From Sorangium cellulosum (GTDB lineage Bacteria > Myxococcota_A > Polyangia > Polyangiales > Polyangiaceae), in assembly GCF_002950945.1 (NCBI RefSeq), contig NZ_CP012673.1, positions 6,013,001 to 6,077,000 of the forward strand: a DNA stretch of 64,000 bases. The letters are read 5' to 3'. The number at the start of each line of letters is the position of its first letter. Position 1 is the stretch's first letter. Below the pieces are notes generated by a model. That model searched no databases, had not been told where the DNA came from, and worked only from the letters and a program-made list of their open reading frames with translations. Below are positions 37,291 to 45,772 of the stretch, one piece after another. The translations under genes and the position numbers were made by a program.

Positions 37291-38532
37291 TCAGATCTCC
37301 TCGAGGATCTTCGCCTTGCGGGCCTGAAACTCCTCGTCGGTGATGAGGCCCTTGCTCTTCAGGTCCGCGAGGCGCTCCAGGCGCTGCTCGATCGACGGCC
37401 CCGCGGCCGCCGCGGCCTGCGGTTGCGGCGCGCCCGGGTAACCCTGCGGCGGCGCGCCCGGGTAACCCTGCTGCGGCGCGCCCGGGTAACCCTGCTGCGG
37501 CGCGCCGGGGTAGGCGCCCGGCTGCTGCATGTGCGGGGGCACGAAGTGAGGCTGGCCGTGGCCAGCGAGCGCGGGGTTCATCCCCTGCGCCAGGCCAGCG
37601 CCGATCGCCACCTGGGCGCCCAGCGCCGCCACCCCGCCGCCGTCGCCCCCCTTCGCCATGCCCTCCCCGGCGCCCATCATCGCCTGGCCGGCGGCGTAGT
37701 TCTGCCAGTTGCCGGCCAGCTGCTGCACGTACCGCGCGTCCTGCTGGAACCGCTGATCGATCTCGAACTGCTTCGCCCGGGCGGTGTCCTGCGCGACGCC
37801 GATGCCCCGGCGCGCCTCGCCGCGCGCCTTGTTCGCCTCCCGGAGCAGCTTTTGGTCCTCGGCCGAGAAGTTGATGTTGAAGTTGCCGATCTCGAGGATC
37901 TTGCAGCCGATCTCCTCGAGGTTCGGCGCGGACTGCACGATGCGGGCGCCGAGCTCCAGGCTCATGCCGCCGAGGTTGAGCAGACTCTTCTGCTGCTGCG
38001 CGCAGACCTGGCCGATCACGGTCTTCACGCTCATGAAGAACTTGCCCTTGATCCAGCTCAGGATGACGTCGTTGTCGCCGCTGCCGCCGCACTGGCCGTG
38101 GTAGCCGACGACGAACCGCACCGGGTCGACCACGACCAGCGAGAACTCACCGAAGATGCGCGGCGTCACGAACTCGTAGAGGATCGGGTCCTCCATCGAC
38201 TCCAGCGGCCCGCCGAACGGCACGCCTCGCACCGGCTGCGTCTTCACGAAGAAGATCTCGGCGATGAACACGTCCCCGCCCGTGAGCCGGTTCACGAGGT
38301 TGTTCAGGAAGGGGATGTTCTGCGTCTGCAGGGTGTGGCGGCCCGTCGGCAGGAACCCCACGTACCGGCCGTCCTTGAAGAAGAGCGCACACTCGTCGCT
38401 GTCGACCGTGAGCTGCGACCAGAAGGGGATGTTCTGGTCCCGGTGCTTGTAGACGATGAGATGCTTCGCCGCGTCCGGGCGCGCGATCATCATCTCGCGG
38501 ACGCCGCTCTTCACGAAATCGAAAATCCCCAT
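37291..38532 (-). CDS. SPFH-domain protein with C-terminal SHOCT domain
   Basis: The 413-residue product starts at an ATG with GGAG 8 nt upstream. Residues 1-210 match the SPFH/virion-core (YdjI-like) family: MGIFDFVKSGVREMMIARPD, LIVYKHRDQNIPFWSQLTV, ALFFKDGRYVGFLPTGRHTLQTQNIPFLNNLVNRLTGG and EIFFVKTQPVRG. A helical stretch follows (EANKARGEARRGIGVAQDTARAKQFEIDQRF). Residues 330-365 are GYPGAPQQ repeats, and the end (LERLADLKSKGLITDEEFQARKAKIL) is a SHOCT domain. Such proteins assemble on membranes and are linked to stress or membrane maintenance. No membrane helix is visible. Role inferred. Confidence 0.85.
   Translation of the reverse strand: MGIFDFVKSGVREMMIARPDAAKHLIVYKHRDQNIPFWSQLTVDSDECALFFKDGRYVGFLPTGRHTLQTQNIPFLNNLVNRLTGGDVFIAEIFFVKTQPVRGVPFGGPLESMEDPILYEFVTPRIFGEFSLVVVDPVRFVVGYHGQCGGSGDNDVILSWIKGKFFMSVKTVIGQVCAQQQKSLLNLGGMSLELGARIVQSAPNLEEIGCKILEIGNFNINFSAEDQKLLREANKARGEARRGIGVAQDTARAKQFEIDQRFQQDARYVQQLAGNWQNYAAGQAMMGAGEGMAKGGDGGGVAALGAQVAIGAGLAQGMNPALAGHGQPHFVPPHMQQPGAYPGAPQQGYPGAPQQGYPGAPPQGYPGAPQPQAAAAAGPSIEQRLERLADLKSKGLITDEEFQARKAKILEEI
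37428..37516 (-). repeat. 24-bp tandem repeat, about four units
   Basis: Units of 24 bp (CGCGCCCGGGTAACCCTGCT and four further bases) encode QQGYPGAP in the linker before the SHOCT domain. Confidence 0.8.
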
Positions 38533-38863
38533 GTCGCGCTCCTCTGCGTGTGCTGGATGGGACGAACGTGCCGGTGCCCTGCCCCCCGACATCGGGCTCA
38601 ACTCGGCAGCAGGCGCGCTCTCTCCTTCGATCCTACGCTGTCCGTTCTTCGTTGACGATCGCCGCGCCTTTCGGGCACACAGCGGCCTCAGGATAATCCG
38701 CAGATCGCTGGGCAGCAACGCCCGCCTGGGAGGACCGCATGCCCGTCGCTTCGCCCGCGCCACGACCGCCCTCGAGCTCCGCCGCCGCGCGAGCGACGCG
38801 CTCCGCCGCTCGGTGGAGCGCGTCGCCCGCGCGGCGCGGGGCCGCGCCGCGGAGGGCGCTCTC
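38533..38863. other. Divergent intergenic region, 331 bp
   Basis: It separates the SPFH gene from the helical conserved gene, both of which have good ribosome-binding sites next to their starts. A GATAAT at 38692-38697 is a possible -10 for the plus-strand gene but has no matching -35. Otherwise I see nothing. Confidence 0.4.
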
Positions 38864-39982
38864 ATGATCCCGCCGATCGACCTCGGCGCCCTCTCGGCGC
38901 CCGCGCAGAAGATGGCGCAGAAGGCGGCGCCGCAGAAGCTCCGCGAGATGGCGGCGCGCGGCATCGCGCCCGGGCTCAAGCCCGGCGAGGTGGTGACGCT
39001 GCTCGTGCTGCTCGCGTCGCGCGAGGACGAGCCGGCCCGCGAGACCGCCGAGAAGACGCTCGCGGCGCTCCCCGAGCCGCTCCTCCAGGGCGCGCTCGGC
39101 GGCGACCTGCCGCCGCTCGTCATCGACCGGATCGCCCGCGTCTACGCGGATCGGCTCCCGGTCATCGAGCGGCTCCTCGCGTTTGCAGGCATGGCCGGCG
39201 ACACGCTCGAGGAGCTCGCGCGGACCGGCAGCGAGGCGGTGACGGAGCTCATCGCGGTGAACGAGGAGCGGCTCCTCAAGAACCCGCGCGTCATCGAGAA
39301 GCTCTACCTCAACAAACACACGCGCATGTCGACGGCCGACCGCCTCGTCGACCTCGCCTCCCGCAACGGGGTCGAGCTCACGGGCATCCCCGCGTGGCGC
39401 GAGGTCAGCATCGCGATCAAGGAAGAGCTCATCGTCGAGCCGACCCCGGAGCCGACCCCGGACGACGTGCTGTTCATCGAGACGCAGGCGCTCGCCGAGT
39501 CCCTCGCGGCCGACCACGCCGTGGACACCCACGTCGAGGACGAGGAGGGGCAGGAGAAGCTCAAGGACGTGTACGTGCCGCTCTACAAGCGGCTCGCCGA
39601 CATGACCATCTCGCAGCGGATCCGCCGCGCGATGCTCGGCTCGCGCGAGGAGCGGATGCTGCTCGTCCGCGACTCGAACCGCCTCGTGGCCAGCGCCGCC
39701 GTGCGCAGCCCGCAGATGCAGGAGGAGGAGGTCGTCCTCATCAGCCGCAACCGCAACATGTCCGACGAGGTGCTGCGGATCATCTCCACCACGCCGGAGT
39801 GGCTGAAGAGCTACACGGTGAAGAAGCACCTCGTGGAGAACCCGCGCACGCCGGTGCTCGTCGCGACGCGGCTCGTCCAGCACCTGCGCGAGTCGGACCT
39901 CAGGCACATCGCGAAGAGCAAGAACGTCACGTCGCCGGTGAAGGACGCCGCGAGGCGGCACCTGGAGCGGCGCAAGACCTGA
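38864..39982 (+). CDS. Conserved helical-repeat protein, function unknown
   Basis: The ATG at 38864 has GGAGGG 9 nt upstream and gives 372 residues; the open frame further upstream is not supported. The protein is a chain of short helices with HEAT/leucine-variant character: VVTLLVLLASREDEPARETAEKTLAALPEPLLQGAL, VNEERLLKNPRVIEKLYLNKHTRMSTADRLVDLASRNG, and a C-terminal repeat LRIISTTPEWLKSYTVKKHLVENPRTPVLVATRLVQHLRESDLRHIAKSKNV. The middle (190-240) is an acidic linker with EPTPEPTPDD. It looks like a protein-binding scaffold. No signal peptide, membrane helix or catalytic motif was found. Divergent from the SPFH gene. Confidence 0.75.
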   Translation: MIPPIDLGALSAPAQKMAQKAAPQKLREMAARGIAPGLKPGEVVTLLVLLASREDEPARETAEKTLAALPEPLLQGALGGDLPPLVIDRIARVYADRLPVIERLLAFAGMAGDTLEELARTGSEAVTELIAVNEERLLKNPRVIEKLYLNKHTRMSTADRLVDLASRNGVELTGIPAWREVSIAIKEELIVEPTPEPTPDDVLFIETQALAESLAADHAVDTHVEDEEGQEKLKDVYVPLYKRLADMTISQRIRRAMLGSREERMLLVRDSNRLVASAAVRSPQMQEEEVVLISRNRNMSDEVLRIISTTPEWLKSYTVKKHLVENPRTPVLVATRLVQHLRESDLRHIAKSKNVTSPVKDAARRHLERRKT

Positions 39983-40073
39983 GCGGGCGAGCGGTCGCTC
40001 CCCTGCCCCGCCCGGCGGCGCTGTGGTCTCCCCCCGGGCGCGAGCCCCCTTCCCGGCCGGACCTCGGCCCCGC

Positions 40074-40079
40074 TAGCCT
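40074..40079 (+). promoter_or_regulatory. Candidate -10 box (TAGCCT)
   Basis: TAGCCT ends 9 nt before the ATG at 40089. The following TGCGCCC is shared with the kup and kelch-lipoprotein leaders (41795, 43902). Confidence 0.4.
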
Positions 40080-40088
40080 GCGCCCACG

Positions 40089-40532
40089 ATGAGCGACCTG
40101 GTCCGCTTCGGCGTCGCGATGGAGCGAGCGTTGCTCGCCGAGTTCGATCGGCGCATCACCGCGCAGGGCTACGAGAACCGCTCCGAGGCGCTGCGGGACC
40201 TCGTGCGCGCGGACCTGACGCGGGCCGCCTGGGACGAGGGGGCGGAGGTGGCGGCGACGATGACCGTCGTCTACGCGCCCGAGGTGCGGGAGCTCGTGCT
40301 GCGGATCTCCGAGCTGGAGGCCCAGCACGCGGGCGCGGTGCTCTCCAGCCTGCTGGTCCGCCTCGACGAGGGGCGGCTCTTGCAGGTGATGGCGCTGAAG
40401 GGCCGCGGCGCCGAGCTGTCCGCGCTCGCGGGGCAGCTCGCCGGGGCCAAGGGGGCGCTGTCGTGCGCGCTCACCCCCGCGGCGGCGCTCTCGGGCGCCG
40501 CGCCCGAGGGGGCGCGCCGGCCGAGGGGCTGA
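40089..40532 (+). CDS. NikR-like ribbon-helix-helix regulator without nickel ligands
   Basis: The 147-residue product has an N-terminal ribbon-helix-helix (LVRFGVAMERALLAEFDRRITAQGYENRSEALRDLVRADL, residues 3-43) and an ACT-like domain (TMTVVYAPEVRELVLRISELEAQHAGAVLSSLLVRLDEGRLLQVMALKGRG, 55-107), the NikR layout. In NikR the strand HVHLDHDNC supplies His, His and Cys to nickel; here it reads LVRLDEGRL, so those three ligands are Leu, Arg and Leu. A loop is also two residues shorter. It should still bind DNA as a tetramer but probably senses something else or nothing. The Ala-rich tail is 25 residues long. No nickel gene is nearby. Confidence 0.8.
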   Translation: MSDLVRFGVAMERALLAEFDRRITAQGYENRSEALRDLVRADLTRAAWDEGAEVAATMTVVYAPEVRELVLRISELEAQHAGAVLSSLLVRLDEGRLLQVMALKGRGAELSALAGQLAGAKGALSCALTPAAALSGAAPEGARRPRG

Positions 40533-40549
40533 CGCGGGGAGGGCCGGCC

Positions 40550-40587
40550 GTCGCTCGGGTGGCGACGAGTCGCTCGGGTGGCGACGA
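40550..40587. terminator. Tandem pair of identical stem-loops between convergent genes
   Basis: A 19-bp unit beginning GTCGCTCGGGTGGCGAC is repeated twice without a gap (40550, 40569). Each unit folds as GTCGC/GCGAC with a 7-nt loop. It follows the stop at 40532 and faces the convergent SPOR gene ending at 40667. Confidence 0.5.
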
Positions 40588-40666
40588 GGAGCGTCACCGG
40601 GCGCGGCCGCAGCAGGTGCCGCCTCCTTCGTGCATGTATCGGCTCGGAGCTCTCCCTAGCTCTGCC

Positions 40667-41497
40667 CTACGCGTCGTCGCCGGTCGTGTCAGCCACCTTC
40701 ACGGTCGTCTTCGGCGGATCGACGATGAACGTCACGAGGCGCTCCTTGGCCTCGAACTCCTGCCGGTAGATGACCGCCGAGCGTTTGTACTTGAACGGGC
40801 CGATCCTGACGCGGTGCCAGAGGCCGCGGCCCTTGACGTACGCCGGCTCGACGTACGCCTTGTGCCCGCGGCGCCGCAGGGCGGCCGCGAAGCCCTCGGC
40901 GTCGGCGGGTTCCTTGAACGAGCTCACCTGGAGCTGGTAGCCGCCCGGCCCACCGCGCTCGATCTCCGGCCCCTCCTCGCGCGCCACGTGGCGGGCCATC
41001 GCCGTGAGCGTGTCGTTCGGGGCGACCTCGCCGCCCGTGGGATCGAGGACGTGCTGCGCCGGCAGCGGGACGACGGGGAGCCGGTCCGCCGCAGCCGGCG
41101 GGCCCACCTCCGCGCCGGCGGCCTGCTGGGCGCCGGCGGCCGCCTTCGCGGCCTTCGGATCGCGCACGGCCTCGAGCGCGGTCGTCGGGTGCTCCGCGTC
41201 GGAGAGCATGGCCGGGAAGGTCACGTCCTGCCCGATCGTGGCGGGGCGCGGGGCCGCCTTCACGCCGGCCGGATGGGCGCGCGCGACCAGATCCCCGAGC
41301 GGATCGGCGTCGACCGGCTTCTCGCGCGCCGGGGCCCGCAAGAGCGCCACCGCCGCGAACACGATGCACGCCCCGCCCAGCGAGGCCAGCACCAGCGCGC
41401 CGGCGCGCGACGGGCGAGCCCCGGGATCCTCCTCCTGGATCTCCTCGAGATTGCGCACCGCCCCGGTGTCCATGCTCTCGCCTTTGCTGCGCCTCAT
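40667..41497 (-). CDS. SPOR-domain membrane protein
   Basis: The ATG at 41497 has GAGGAGGAAG just upstream. The 276-residue bitopic protein has a short cytoplasmic N-terminus with acidic EEIQEEDPG, one membrane helix (about 31-52, AGALVLASLGGACIVFAAVALL), an Ala/Pro linker, and a SPOR domain at 185-255 (YQLQVSSFKEPADAEGFAAALRRRGHKAYV, LWHRVRIGPFKYKRSAVIYRQEFEAKER). SPOR domains bind denuded peptidoglycan glycans at division sites, so it is probably a septal protein like FtsN or DedD. No other division gene is next to it. Confidence 0.88.
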   Translation of the reverse strand: MRRSKGESMDTGAVRNLEEIQEEDPGARPSRAGALVLASLGGACIVFAAVALLRAPAREKPVDADPLGDLVARAHPAGVKAAPRPATIGQDVTFPAMLSDAEHPTTALEAVRDPKAAKAAAGAQQAAGAEVGPPAAADRLPVVPLPAQHVLDPTGGEVAPNDTLTAMARHVAREEGPEIERGGPGGYQLQVSSFKEPADAEGFAAALRRRGHKAYVEPAYVKGRGLWHRVRIGPFKYKRSAVIYRQEFEAKERLVTFIVDPPKTTVKVADTTGDDA

Positions 41498-41788
41498 GCT
41501 TCCTCCTCGACCCCTCTATCCCGCCCGGTCAGGGCACGACAACTTTCCTGTCGCACTTTATCCCACATGCACCGCAGGGATCTGGACCCCGCCGGAGCGC
41601 TCGCCATGGCCGGCGAGCGCTCACGCGTCGGCTCGGGCCGGGCAGTCTCGCATGCGCGGTGTGCGCGAGGAAAATTCCCGGCGGGCGAGGTCGCGAGCAC
41701 CGGCGGAGGCCGTGCGAGCGCGAGGAGGCGCGCCCCCTCGCGCGGCCGAGCGGGCCCGCGCCGCTGGGCTTCCGCTACCCCGGGGCTG

Positions 41789-41794
41789 TATGAC
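41789..41794 (+). promoter_or_regulatory. Candidate -10 box (TATGAC) of kup
   Basis: TATGACT followed by GCGCCCC leads directly into the kup ATG at 41803, an 8-nt gap. The same arrangement, TAAGACT-GCGCCCTC-ATG, precedes the gene at 43911. Confidence 0.4.
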
Positions 41795-41802
41795 TGCGCC
41801 CC

Positions 41803-43830
41803 ATGGAGGATCCCGGCACCGCGGCGCGCCCCCCCGAGGCTCGGCCTGCTTCCGCGGGAGCGGCGGATCCCGGGGCGCCCACCGCTCGCTCCGCGCAGGA
41901 CGGCGCGCCCTCGCGGCGCGGCGACGACGCCGGCGCGACCGACGCGCGGACGCACGGCCACCGCGGCAGCGTGGCCGCGCTCGCGCTGGCGGCGCTCGGG
42001 GTCGTGTTCGGCGACATCGGCACGAGCCCGCTCTACGCGCTCAAGGAGTGCGTGAGCGGGGCGCACGGCGTCCCGCCCACGCCCGAGAACGTGCTCGGGC
42101 TGCTCTCGCTGATCTTCTGGTCGCTCACGATGGTGGTCACGGTCAAGTACGTCACCTTCATCCTGCGCGCGGACAACGAGGGCGAGGGCGGCATCCTCGC
42201 GCTGCTCGCGCTCGTCCCCGCGCGGCTGCACGGCAAGGGGAGCGCGGGCGTCGGGTGGATCGCCGCGCTCGTGGTGCTCGGCGCCGCGCTCCTTTACGGC
42301 GACGGGATCATCACGCCCGCGATCTCGGTGCTGAGCGCGATGGAAGGCCTCGCGGTGGCCACGACGGCGCTCACGCCGGCCATCGTCCCGCTCACCTGCG
42401 CGATCCTCGTGGCGCTCTTCAGCGCGCAGCGCTTCGGGACGGCGCGCGTCGGCAGGGTCTTCGGGCCGATCATGGTCCTCTGGTTCGCGGCGCTCGCGGC
42501 GCTCGGGCTCGTGTACATCGCGAAGAACCCGGCGGTGCTCGGCGCGCTGAACCCGCTCCACGCCGCCCGCTTCTTCGGCGCGCACGGCCTCCACGGCTTC
42601 GCGATCCTGGGCTCGGTGGTCCTCGTCATCACGGGCGGCGAGGCGCTCTACGCGGACATGGGTCACTTCGGGCGCGCCCCGATCCGGCTCGCGTGGTTCG
42701 GGCTCGCGATGCCCGCGCTCGTGCTCAACTACTTCGGACAGGGCGCGCTGCTGCTCGCGTCCCCCGAGGCCGCCGAGAGCCCGTTCTTCGCGATGGTGCC
42801 GCGGGGCGCGCCCACCTACGCGCTCGTCGCGCTCTCCACCATGGCCACCGTGATCGCCTCGCAGGCGCTGATCTCCGGCGCCTACTCGCTCACGCATCAG
42901 GCCATCCAGCTCGGGTACCTGCCGCGGGTGCAGGTGCGCCACACCTCGAGCGAGGCGGAGGGGCAGATCTACGTCCCCTCGGTGAACTGGGCCCTCGCCG
43001 CCGGCTGCATCGCGCTCGTGCTGATGTTCGGGCACTCGAGCCGCCTGGCCGCGGCGTACGGCATCGCGGTGACCGGCACGATGGGGATCACGTCGATCGT
43101 CTACTTCGTCGTGATGCGCGCCGCGTGGGGCGCCCCGCTCTGGAAGGCGCTCGCGCTCCTGCTCCTCTTCCTGTCGTTCGATCTCGCGTTCTTCGGCGCC
43201 AACCTGCTCAAGGTCCTCGACGGCGGGTACGTGCCGATCGTCATCGCGGCGGTCCTGTTCGCGCTGATGGTGGTCTGGAAGCGAGGCCGCGCGCTCCTCG
43301 TCGAGCGCTTCACGCGGGCCGCACCGTCGGTCGAGGGCTTCGTGCGCGGGCTCGACGCGCGGTGCCGCGCGCGCGTCCCGGGCACGGCGGTGTTCCTGAG
43401 CTCGCGCGCGGGCAAGACGCCGTACATCCTGGCGCACCACCTCAAGCACAACAAGGCGCTGCACGAGACGGTCGTCTTGCTGACCGTGGTCACGGAGCAC
43501 GTCCCGCGGGTCGCGGAGAAGGATCGCCTCGACCTGACGAGCCTCGACGAGGGGATCCACCGGCTGATCATCCGCTCGGGGTTCATGCAGTCGACCGACG
43601 TGCCGTCCCTCCTGCGGCGGGCCACGGCGAAGCACGGGCTGCCCATCGACTTCGCGGACGTGACGTACTACCTCGGCCGCGAGACGATCCTCGCGACTGA
43701 CCGCGGCCGCATGGGCGCGCTCGCGGAGACGATCTTCGCGGTGATGGCGCGGAACGCCGGGGCGGTGCCCGGCTACTTCAACCTGCCGCCGGAGCGCGTG
43801 GTGGAGCTCGGGGTGCAGGTCGATCTGTAG
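41803..43830 (+). CDS. kup: Kup family potassium uptake transporter
   Basis: The 675-residue product has the Kup (TrkD/KUP/HAK/KT) signature: LGVVFGDIGTSPLYALKECV at about residue 65, VVTVKYVTFILRADNEGEGGILALLALV, LLYGDGIITPAISVLSAMEGL, GGEALYADMGHFGRAPI and the cytoplasmic C-terminal domain with KTPYILAHHLKHNKALHE. About twelve membrane helices are visible. It imports potassium with protons across the inner membrane. The first 45 residues are a Pro/Ala/Asp-rich extension not needed for the fold. Single gene; the next gene has its own TAAGACT box. Confidence 0.95.
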   Translation: MEDPGTAARPPEARPASAGAADPGAPTARSAQDGAPSRRGDDAGATDARTHGHRGSVAALALAALGVVFGDIGTSPLYALKECVSGAHGVPPTPENVLGLLSLIFWSLTMVVTVKYVTFILRADNEGEGGILALLALVPARLHGKGSAGVGWIAALVVLGAALLYGDGIITPAISVLSAMEGLAVATTALTPAIVPLTCAILVALFSAQRFGTARVGRVFGPIMVLWFAALAALGLVYIAKNPAVLGALNPLHAARFFGAHGLHGFAILGSVVLVITGGEALYADMGHFGRAPIRLAWFGLAMPALVLNYFGQGALLLASPEAAESPFFAMVPRGAPTYALVALSTMATVIASQALISGAYSLTHQAIQLGYLPRVQVRHTSSEAEGQIYVPSVNWALAAGCIALVLMFGHSSRLAAAYGIAVTGTMGITSIVYFVVMRAAWGAPLWKALALLLLFLSFDLAFFGANLLKVLDGGYVPIVIAAVLFALMVVWKRGRALLVERFTRAAPSVEGFVRGLDARCRARVPGTAVFLSSRAGKTPYILAHHLKHNKALHETVVLLTVVTEHVPRVAEKDRLDLTSLDEGIHRLIIRSGFMQSTDVPSLLRRATAKHGLPIDFADVTYYLGRETILATDRGRMGALAETIFAVMARNAGAVPGYFNLPPERVVELGVQVDL

Positions 43831-43895
43831 CGGCGCGCCCCCGCCGGCCGTGCGACGACGCGACGATCCCGCTCACGCGCGCGGGTCCGAGGCGC

Positions 43896-43901
43896 TAAGA
43901 C
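43896..43901 (+). promoter_or_regulatory. Candidate -10 box (TAAGAC)
   Basis: TAAGACT lies just before GCGCCCTC and the ATG at 43911; gap of 9 nt. Similar to the kup leader. Confidence 0.4.
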
Positions 43902-43910
43902 TGCGCCCTC

Positions 43911-45329
43911 ATGACCACCCAGCCTCCGGGGCGCGCCCTCCCTGCGCTCGGCCTGCTGCTCCTCGGGTGCGGCGCCGAGCCGCGGACCCTCACGATCGAG
44001 GTGGTGCCGGGGCGCGAGGCGGCCGCCTTCCAGGAAGATCCGCCGGTCGCCCGGATCGAGGTGACCGCGGAGGCGGTCGAGGGGGACGTCGCCGTGTCCG
44101 CGTCAGCTCCGCCGGGCGGGTCGCTCGACTTCGGCGAGATCCCGGCGGACCGGGCGTACACGTTCGAGGTCCGCGGCGAGGACGCGGGCGGGGCGGCGGT
44201 GGTGCGCGGGCGCTCCGTGTCGGGCATCTACCTCGCCGCGGTGGTGGGCGAGGTGCTGCCCCTGTTCGCGCAGCGAGCAGGGCGGTGGGCGCGGCCGCCC
44301 GGCCAGCTCGCCGCGTCGCGCGTCGGGGCGCCCGGCGCGGCGCTCGCGGAGCGCTTCGTGGTCCTCACCGGCGGCGCCGCGGCCGGCGACGTGGACCCGG
44401 CGCGGCTCGACGCGTACGACCTCGCGGTGTGGGGCGGGAGCGCGTCCGGCGGCGCGCTCCCGCGGGCGGCGCGGTCGCTCGTTGCGCGCGGGGACGTGGT
44501 GCTCGCCCTCGACGACGAGGGCGCGACGTGGGCCGACGTGGCGACGGGCGAGACCGCCGAGGTGCCGCTTCCCGACGGGCTGAGCTCGTTCGCCGAGGTG
44601 GCCGGCGGCCGGACGATCGAGGCGACGGACGGGCGCTCGTTCGTGGTCGGCGCGACGCGCTCGGGGCCGTCCGCGGGCGCGCCGGACCAGCCTGCGGGGG
44701 CGCCGGGGCCGGCTGCGGACGTGGTGCTGGTCGTCGGCGCCGACCGGAAGCTCTCGGTGGTGCGGCTCCGCGAGGCGCGCGCCGGCGCCGCGGCCGTGTG
44801 GGTCGAGGGCGTGGGCCTGGTGGTCGCCGGCGGGAGCGCCACCGGCGCGGGGCTGGAGGTGCTCGGCGACGGCGCGACGACGTTCGCGCCGCGGCCGTTC
44901 CCGCCGGACCCGACCTGGGGCGCGGGCGCCGCGGTGACCGCGCCCGGGGAGATCGCGCTCGTCGGCGGCGTGCTCGAGGGCGCCGCGGCGCCGACGCGAC
45001 GGCTCGCGCCCGGGTGCGCCGGCGCGAGCTGCGCCGCGGTCGCGCTAGAGGGCGCGGCGCTGCCGGCCGCGCTCGCGGGCGTCGCCGCGTTCGCGCTGCC
45101 TGGCGGGCGCATGCTCGCCGTGGGCAACGAGGCCGCCGCGGGCGCGGACGGTCTGACGAGGAGCTTCGTCGTCGACCTCGCCGCGGCGCGGGCCGAGGAG
45201 CTGCCGCTCCGGGAGCCGCGGCGCGGCGCGACCGCCGTGCCCGCGCCGAACGGCACGCTCGCGCTGCTCGGCGGCGTCCATCCGGACGGGACACCCGCGC
45301 TCGCGATCGAGACGTTCTTTCCGGAGTGA
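43911..45329 (+). CDS. Kelch-like beta-propeller lipoprotein
   Basis: The 472-residue product has a signal peptide with lipobox LLLLGC (Cys about 20). Residues 25-110 form an Ig-like domain (IEVVPGREAAAF, YTFEVRGEDAGG). The rest has kelch-type blades with repeated Gly-Gly turns: GEIALVGGVLEGAAAPTRRL, VVAGGSATGAGLEVL, GRMLAVGNEAAAGADGLTRSF, GTLALLGGVHPDGTPALAIETF. Myxobacteria have many such lipoproteins on the outer membrane. No enzyme residues are evident. A stem-loop follows 38 bases after the stop. Function unknown, probably a surface binding protein. Confidence 0.75.
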   Translation: MTTQPPGRALPALGLLLLGCGAEPRTLTIEVVPGREAAAFQEDPPVARIEVTAEAVEGDVAVSASAPPGGSLDFGEIPADRAYTFEVRGEDAGGAAVVRGRSVSGIYLAAVVGEVLPLFAQRAGRWARPPGQLAASRVGAPGAALAERFVVLTGGAAAGDVDPARLDAYDLAVWGGSASGGALPRAARSLVARGDVVLALDDEGATWADVATGETAEVPLPDGLSSFAEVAGGRTIEATDGRSFVVGATRSGPSAGAPDQPAGAPGPAADVVLVVGADRKLSVVRLREARAGAAAVWVEGVGLVVAGGSATGAGLEVLGDGATTFAPRPFPPDPTWGAGAAVTAPGEIALVGGVLEGAAAPTRRLAPGCAGASCAAVALEGAALPAALAGVAAFALPGGRMLAVGNEAAAGADGLTRSFVVDLAAARAEELPLREPRRGATAVPAPNGTLALLGGVHPDGTPALAIETFFPE

Positions 45330-45772
45330 GGGCGCCGCGCGCCCGAAGTGGCTGAGCGAGAGAGAGCGCTCCGGCAGGGTGGGAGCGGTCTTCTTCACCG
45401 CAGGTGATTGTATCCTTCCGACCCCGGAGGATTTCGGCAGCCTCCGCCCGAGTTTCTTTTCTGCCCGGAACCTCTCGGCAATGTGCTGACCGCCCCGTCG
45501 CCATGGTCTTCAGGGCGTCCTACGACATGCGCCCTCTACTCCCGCACGAGCGTGCGTGAGACACACTCATCTGCTCGGCCTTGACGTGCCTCCCCGAGCC
45601 GAGCGAGCATGAGAGGATATACCTTGGGCCTTCGCAGTGTTCCTTAGGCTTTCGCGGCGATCCACGCCGCGCCTCACGCCTATTGTTCGTGCCCCCGGGC
45701 TTCACGACGCCGATCTTGCGTCCGGAGAGGCTTGGCGCGGCACTCGACACCCCTCGGAACGAAGAGCCTCGA
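45330..45772. other. Intergenic region, 443 bp
   Basis: It holds the stem-loop at 45367-45387 and a small inverted repeat CGCAC-GAGC-GTGCG at 45543-45556. It is less GC-rich than coding sequence. TTGACG at 45581 and TATACC at 45618 are too far apart (31 bp) to form a standard promoter. No gene is supported. Confidence 0.45.
45367..45387 (+). terminator. Stem-loop after the kelch lipoprotein gene
   Basis: CGCTCC-(9 nt)-GGAGCG followed by GTCTTCTT. The stem is 6 bp and the following tract is only partly T-rich, so termination is plausible but not certain. Confidence 0.4.

Noticed and set aside
45581..45623. TTGACG and TATACC upstream of the Cys-rich lipoprotein gene
   Set aside because: The spacing of 31 bp is incompatible with a normal promoter.
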